From Undaria pinnatifida (Eukaryota > Sar > Phaeophyceae > Laminariales > Alariaceae), in NCBI GenBank assembly GCA_012845835.1, contig JABAKD010000004.1:9924732-9988731 (forward strand): a stretch of DNA of 64,000 nucleotides. Reading direction: 5' to 3'. Position 1 is the first letter of the stretch. Each line of letters opens with the position of its first letter. A program made the translations under genes and the position numbers. Of this stretch, positions 1-7,500 are shown in pieces. Below the pieces are notes generated by a model. It ran no database searches and was not told the DNA's origin. It worked only from the letters and a program-made list of their open reading frames with translations.

Positions 1-112
1 CAACGGAGTGAAACGCACGCACATGGAAGCGAAGATGTTGGAGTGTTCCAGAACTGCATGTACGACGCAAGATAACACATTCAATGGGAGGTATTTGAGA
101 GCCAATTTTCTT

Positions 113-830
113 CAATTTGAGGAGGGCAAAACACAACGAAAACGGCGGCTTAGGAAGGTCTCGCCCAAATATGCCTGACGTTTTCCAATTTGACGAGGGC
201 GAAACACAACGAAAACGGTAGTTTTGGGGAAGTCTCGTTCAAATATTACCGATATCTTCCAAAATCAGGAGGGCAAAACAACAACAAAAATGGAGCTTTG
301 GGAAGGTCTAGCCCAAATATTCCCGATTTTCTCCTATTTGAGGATGGCAAATGACAACGAAAACGGCACCTTTGGGAAGGTCTCGTTCAAATATTGCCGA
401 TTTCTCCAAAACCAGGAGCGCAAACACAACGAAAATAGCGGCTTTGGGAAGGTCTCGTCCGTATAATTCCGACATTTTCCAAAACCAGGAGCGCAGACAC
501 GACGAAAAAGATGGATTTGGGAAGGTCTTGTCCAACCATTTTCGAACCTCTCCATAACCAGGAGGGCAAGTACAACGGAAATAGTCGTTTTCGGAAGGCC
601 GAGTCCAAATATTTCGAATCTCTCCAAATGCAGGAGGGGAAACACAATAAAAATGGCGGCTTTGGGCCAGTCTTGTCCAAATATTCCCGATATTCTCCCA
701 AACCAGGAGCGCAAATACAACGAAAATGATGGCTTGGGGCAGGTCTCGTACAAACATTTCCGCTCTTCTCCAAAACCAGGACAGCAAACAAACACGAAAA
801 AAAAAAACTTTGGGAAGCCTCCGTGCCAAC
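113..830. repeat. 73-bp minisatellite, about ten copies
   Basis: The landmark GGAAGG or GGGCAG recurs at about 153, 226, 301, 375, 447, 520, 593, 665, 738 and 812, a spacing of 72-75 nt. Each unit reads roughly CCAAAACCAGGAGCGCAAAC then ACGAAAA, TTTGGGAAGGTCTCGTCC and AATATTCCGAT. The period is not a multiple of three, so several frames stay open on both strands and give long but meaningless ORFs. It lies just 3' of the last recognised SLC4 exon. Confidence 0.9.
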
Positions 831-1394
831 TTTTCAAGGATGCGAGCCACTCGGCGTTTGTGCTCTCCCCGTTCTCAAGAAGATCAGCCTTAAAATTTCG
901 TTCGAGGGGGTGGGCTAGTGTGTTAACCTGCTTGCTATACGGTATGCCTGTTGGCCATACGAATGGGGAGGGAGCGGAAACGCGTCGCCGTTTTTTAGGC
1001 AACTTCCGACAAATTTAGGCATCCTTGGTACGGTAGAGGGGTGAAGGGAGCTGATGCGTCGCCTTTTTTTCATGCTGCTTCCGCCAATTTCCGACACCCC
1101 CACCCTGACATGGTACGGCATAAGGGGTAGCACACACCATTTTTCTGGGGGGCCTCGGTTGATCACCTCTATACCTCGACCAACCAACCACCCACTTCGA
1201 AAAATACGATATCGTACAGTACACACAATCCCATGGGCTATACGGTATCCAACAAATGCTTTTGGAAGGTACGCATCAGATTTAAACAACTTGGATGCCT
1301 CCTCAGCTAGGCTCAGTCAGTGAGAAAACAAAACAGCCGAAGAGTGCAACCCCTATCCCTACCAGCACGGTTCTGCTGTAGCACTTGTCGTTAC
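831..1394. other. unassigned sequence below SLC4 exon I
   Basis: The missing C-terminal SLC4 exon should lie here or beyond position 1. I read both strands and found no transporter motif. The stretch is probably intron. Confidence 0.4.
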
Positions 1395-1520
1395 CTGGAC
1401 CGCGGTGTACTTGGAGGCTGTCTTGAAGCCGACCTTCTTGATGTCGGAGTCGTTGGGCAGCAGCTGCTGGTCGAAAAGCGTCTCTTTTACTCGGATCAAG
1501 AAGCCGTTACCGCTCATCAC
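1395..1520 (-). CDS. SLC4 transporter exon I (last recognised)
   Basis: The exon has 126 nt, 42 codons, phase 0 at both ends. It encodes the segment after FLYLGRK: VMSGNGFLIRVKETLF, then LLPNDSDIKKVGFKTA and KYTAVQ. This is the cytoplasmic loop before the last SLC4 helices. The acceptor is GAACAG and the donor CAG/GTAACG. The remaining C-terminal helices were not found in 1-1394. Two decayed copies of its start lie at 1671-1725 and 1860-1915. Confidence 0.85.
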
Positions 1521-4500
1521 CTGTTCACGTATCACATTATACGCGTTTTTGGGATTAGTACAAGTATATGGGGTGTCGAATCCAAGACTCCCACATATCG
1601 AGGTATCGAACTTCGATATACCTTATTCAAAATTTCAGTAGATTGAAACATCCGAATTTTGATATATGGCGGTCGAAAAGCGTCTCCTTGGATCGGGCCA
1701 AGAAGTCATCACCGCTCATCACCTGTTCACATATCGTACACGTTTTTGCATTATTATTTGGGGCATTGTATCGAAAACTCCGATATAGTGACGTATCGAA
1801 CTTCGATAAATCGTGCTCAACAACTCAATAAACTGAAACATCAAACTTTGATATATGGCGGTCGAAACGCGTCTGCTTTATTCGGACCAAGCGGCCATTG
1901 CCGCTCATCACCTGCTCACGTACAGTTCGCTTGTTCATTAGTGTTAACTATAGTGTTGGGTATCGTATTGAAACATTCGTAATATCAATATCGAAGTCAC
2001 CCATCTTCTCCAGTTAAAAGAGATGTCCGAAGCCACAGTCATGGGACTTTCCCGAGCCTAAGCAGCAGAGCCCCCCATTCCCACAGGGGACGGATCAACC
2101 GCACCCCCCTCACACACAAGACACCTGAAACATAACTCCGAGACTGGGGATGGATCAACCACATTCCCTCCCCACACAAAGCAAACGCCTCGAAACATAA
2201 CAACAAAAGGTCATTTTCTGCAGGTACAACAAGATGCCCGACACCATAGCCATGGGAATTTTCCCGAGCAAGAGCCCGAGAGTACCCCCACACCCAATTC
2301 CCAAATGGGATAGATAAACCGCACCACCCTCACAAACACAAAAAACTTGATAACACACGTTCCAGACAGGGGATGGATCAACCACATCCCCTCCAAAACA
2401 CCAAACACGCCCCAATCACGAAAAATTATTCGCATTTGTCCCCAGGCATAAATCCGTGCTAGACACCACAGACATGAGAATCTCCGCCCCGTCATCCCTA
2501 CAGGGGGGGGAACAACGCCCACCCCAACAAAAAAACGCCCTAAAAAAACGCCTGACAAAAAACAAACCCACCTTCCTGCCGAGGTACAAGAATATGCCCG
2601 ACACCACAGCCATTGGGATTTTCCCTAGCTGGGGCAAGAGAGCTAGGCTGCCCAGCACCAAAGCGTGGACGCAAAAGCCTGTGGCTCTGGTCTCAAAAAT
2701 AGACTCTATTTCCTCAGACCTTCCCCCGGCTGCCGGAGAGTCGGTCTTGAAAGTGGCCATCTGCCTCACGTGGTTAAGGCTCTGCAACGGATGAAAAAAA
2801 AAAATGGCCGGAGCGGCGGGGGGGCGTAGGGAGGCAGAATCAAACGGGGGAGGCGGGTGGGTGGGGAGGGAGGGGGGTGGGAACCAAACCAACCGAACCG
2901 AACCGAACCGAACCGAACCGAACCGAACCGAACCGAACCGAACCGAACCGAACCGAACCGAACCGAACCGAACCCAAACCCAGCCTAACCCAACGAAAAG
3001 AAACGAAACGAAACCAGCTGAAAGCCAACTACAGTAAAACCAAACCAAATGCAATCGAACCCGGTTGAGCTGCCGCGTGCTCTCAGTAGACGGCTGGAAA
3101 TACAGCGCTTGTCGTATTCTTTGGCATCAATCACACGTCCTGCAAGGGACAACAGCGTGTTATCCCACGTAAAACGACACATTCCCGCCGCGCACGCGCC
3201 TGCACCGTAACCGAAAGCTTCCTTATTTCCTTACGTAATTTCCACAAAAAGCCACCCCATACAACGGAAAGCCAAACAAATCCCTTCATAAAGAGACGGT
3301 TCCACCACCCACTTCCTTACATACCTCCCAAATAACGACATCCCATAAAAGAACATCCCATCAAGGGTCGTTCCTAACAAACGCAAAAATGTCAGGATTC
3401 TTGTCAGGATTCCTGACATTTTGAAATTATGAAATGTCACGCTTTCAAAAGAAGAAACACGTTTTTTTGGTCAGGAATCCTGACACCAATATTTATGGAA
3501 AATGTCAAAATGATTCAAAGCCCGGATTCCTGACAAATATCACGACTCGTGAAAATGTCACGTTTTTTTTGCAGGATTCCAAACATTTTTTGTATCCGTT
3601 AGGAACGGCCCTAAATCCTGTCATTCAAGGTCCGTCCCGCCGCGCACGCACTTGCACCGTTGCCGTGCATTTCCTTACGAACGTCCCACAAAACGCCATC
3701 CCACACGACGGGAAAACCTCACAAGTCCCTTCTAAACGACGCGGTCCCGCCGCTTCTTCCTTACGTACGTCCCACAAAAACGCCACCCAACATATCGGAA
3801 TACCGTCATAAATCCCTTCTAAACGACACGATGCGTCCACCTGCATCGTAGCCGCGCACTGCCTGACGTACGTCCCACAAAACGCCATCCCATATAAAGG
3901 AAAACCTAACAAATCCCTTCAGTAAACGACAGTCCCGCCGCGCGTGCTCCTGCGCCGTAGAGCTATGCCGCGGAATATGGATACATGCACATTATATTCC
4001 CTTCCATACGGCACTGTCCCGCTGAGCACATACCTGAACCGTAGCGGCACACTGCCATGGCAGCCCGACGATCGAGAGCAGCGCAGTGATCAAGCCGAGC
4101 ACCAGCATGTCCTGGTGGTACGCGGGGCCCTTGACCATCTTGTGCCGGGGGGAGTTCACCACCCTGGAAGATATGTTTTGGTCTAAGAAAAAAAGGGACT
4201 GTCGGGGAGGGAAGGGGGTTGAGAGAGACGACAGACATGCAGAAAGAAGAATAAGGGAATGTTTGGGAGAGACCCAGACATCAATCAGGGGGGGTAGATA
4301 AGAAGGGGGCATAGAAGCCCAGCATATGTTCAGTGCGTGTTGCTGTACCGTACTGTTTGTCCTGCGACACTACTCGATTCCGATCGAACGAAAACGAAAA
4401 AAAGACTTTACGTCGAAGCCTGTCGCAATGTTTTTTCATAAAAAAAGCAACTGTTGGATGACAAACGGGAAAAAAAAAAGATATTGACCGAGGGACGTCG

Positions 4501-7500
4501 TTGCGAGGCTTACCGTGAGCAGCATGGCTGGAAGAGCGCAGGCCATCCGAACCTTGGGGCCCACAGCAAACAATGGCACGAGCCATGACCGGCCTTTGCA
4601 CAGCATGAAGGACGAGGGAACCTTTTCGCAGCCGAAGACAGAAACGAAAAACACAAAACAAAAAGCAAACACACAAAACAAAAACAAAAAACATGTTGCT
4701 GTAAACACATGAAAGTATCATACGCAGCTTGCGAATACAGTGGGGGTACTCGATTCAAGAGCCGATTGGAACAACTCAGTGTGATCGCGCTTATCTCCGT
4801 GCGGCGCTGATCTCATACCTGATCTAATACCATGTGGAATTGGGTACCATGTACGGGTATAATCTAGGTGTTAGTGCAGGCGTCACAAGACGGGTCAAGC
4901 TGATTTGACCGCTCTTAACCCCTTTAGAGCGCCAAAACGCCTCCTTACACTAATTCAAGTATTTCCCCCAAAAACGGGTTTCCAGTTGAAGGGGCGTTCT
5001 ATTTTATAACGGACGCTCTTACATCGGGTACCCTACTGCATGAGGTTCGACGAATTTGTCGACATGTCACTGCAATATTCGCGTACCTTAAGTACGCACA
5101 TCGTATACGGTACATATCTAGACGCGTGCTGCGATAGAAGCAGCACTTTTTGGCTGAAACGTTTTCTGAGCGACGGGGATCATTAAGCCCAAATCGTTGG
5201 AGCTGTGAGTCGGCAGGGTTTCACAACTGAAAACTAATCGGTAGACACCGTTAGCCAACTACTTGACTTTAGTCCGTAAGTCGGCTGGCGAAACCAGCCG
5301 GTGGTCAGCCGACTTGCCAACTTGAGTCAGGAGAGCGAAGCAAGCCAAAAATCGGCCCACAACCCCGCCCCGCCGAAAAACAGACAAACGCACTCCGCAT
5401 TAAACAGCACTTCCTGCGAGTATGGAAACCCAATAAGTGCGATGGTCGGGACCTCCGGAAACCGACCAACTATTAGTCCGCCTAATAACTAGTCGGTGAC
5501 GTATGTCTTGCCGATCCACAGCTCTACCGAACGAGGTTTGGGCTGGGGTATAGAGTAGTTTATCAAGGAAAAAGCCCCACGAAAAAAAGATCCATACCGT
5601 AGCACGCGTTCTATATACTACATCATAGTATACAGATCCACAAAATGATCTACTCAAACTACACATCCACCAGGTAATACAGTGTTTTTTGGCGCGCGGA
5701 TGTACGTCTTGCGTCAGCTGTGATATTTGCGGGTACCGTTGTTAGTTTGTCTTACTTATTTTTATCCTGCGGTATTCTTCCACTTCAGAGCGACTGGAGC
5801 CTGTCCTGTGACCAGGGCTTTGGCTATGCGGGTTAATTGTGAGCAAAACCAGCACCACAATGACAACAACACCAACGCCAACACCACACCACCAACATGC
5901 CTACAATGCGACACATACACACGAAGAATACTGGTATCGCACAGTGAAGTCCGCGCATATATGTACGATATGTATCAAGTGTATACGCATGCATGACACA
6001 AAAACAGCAGAACGCCCTACAAACTCTCACGTCCAGGAAGCTGAGTAGCCCCTTGTAAGCGGGCAAAGCGCAAAAGCAGGACATGGCCACGATCACCACC
6101 AGAGGCCCGAAGTCCGACAAAAACTCGCGGAACTATTTGGGGGGGAAACGGAAACCACGAAAGGAGGCCAGGCCAGATGGGGGGCAGCACCGAGGGGGAA
6201 GGAGGGCAGGCGCGGGGGGGGTAGCGGGAGACAAACAATAAGAAAGGGGGAAGGGGGTGGGGGTAAGGGGCCAGGGTTGAAGCAAAGTGGATGGTGGTGG
6301 GCTATACATGCAGAGAGCATCGCCGCTGGTATAAACGAGGCCGCTTGGTAAATATAGGAGAGAGCAACGCACAACGAAAACACAAACAGAACAAAAAAAT
6401 ACACACAGAAATCAGAGAATCAAACTGACATTACGTTATAAATCGAATAGAAAAAAACAAAACAAAGCAAAGCAAACAAAAACTCCACACAAAAACCACA
6501 CAAATCACAATAAAAGGTTCTCCGCGCGGCTTACCCCCGGGTTGAAGAGCCTCGAGCTGAGCGCTCCGGAGGTCTTGCGGCAACCAACGTACGTGGCTAC
6601 GGCGATGTTCAGGCTCATCAGGGCCCCCGCCTGGCTGTAGCCCGCTACCGCCGGGCTGAAGTTCCTCAACAGCGACCTGACAGCCTGCAAGCGTAGGTAA
6701 GGTTCCGAGCACGCAAACAAGCATCAGAACAAAACAAGGAAAAGTACATAATTATGGCAAAGATATTTCTTGCCAGTTTTTATTTTTTATTTTGTGTTTT
6801 TGAGTACGGAGTAATGGTCCACACTAGAGTAGTACGCCACCAAGCGCTGCAAACAAATCTTTGTGGTGCGGGGTGATGATTCCAGAGTGTCAGCCTACTC
6901 GCCAAAACGTTTTCACGCGTCATTCCTGAAAATGATTGGTTAATTGCAAGTTTTTTAGACTTTCATGAGAGCCCCCCTCCCCTCCGCCTGGCTGTACCCC
7001 GCCACGGCCTGGATGAAGTTTCGAAGCAGCGTTTGGACAGCCTGCGCTTGATGGTGTATTCGGCCACGAAAAAACAGCTGCCAAAGGACGGCACAAGCAG
7101 AAACATCTTAACAGAAACATTTTTGTATTTACCCCCTTCAGAGCCCCGAAACGCCAATCTCCACTAATCCCAACTATGAAAATACGTGGAAGTGTGGTGA
7201 GCTAAAGCTCTATTTTTCCCCATCCGCCAAAGGATGAAAAAAGAAAAAAAATCCAACTGAAAATGTAGTCGTGACTATTAGTTCCGAGCGTTTATCCCCT
7301 ATAACCCTAGGGGTATATCACGCCAAAAACTCGGGGCAACTACGGTCGCTGCAGCTCTCACTGCCCTCAAAACACGCACTAATATTATCATTACCCCAAC
7401 CCGTCTCATCCCTAGCCCCAACTCAAAGACGAAACACAACGCCTGGGATGGCTCCTAAACGACCCCGTAGTCGTGATTATCAGCTCCAACTAAATGGTGA

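Noticed and set aside
1-60. Last SLC4 exon at the very left edge on the minus strand
   Set aside because: An ATGCAG acceptor-like site exists near position 57, but the residues after it do not resemble the C-terminal SLC4 helices.
334-1002. Minus-strand frame of 222 codons, overlapped by another of 180 codons
   Set aside because: Both follow the 73-bp minisatellite, share no family motif and overlap each other in different phases.
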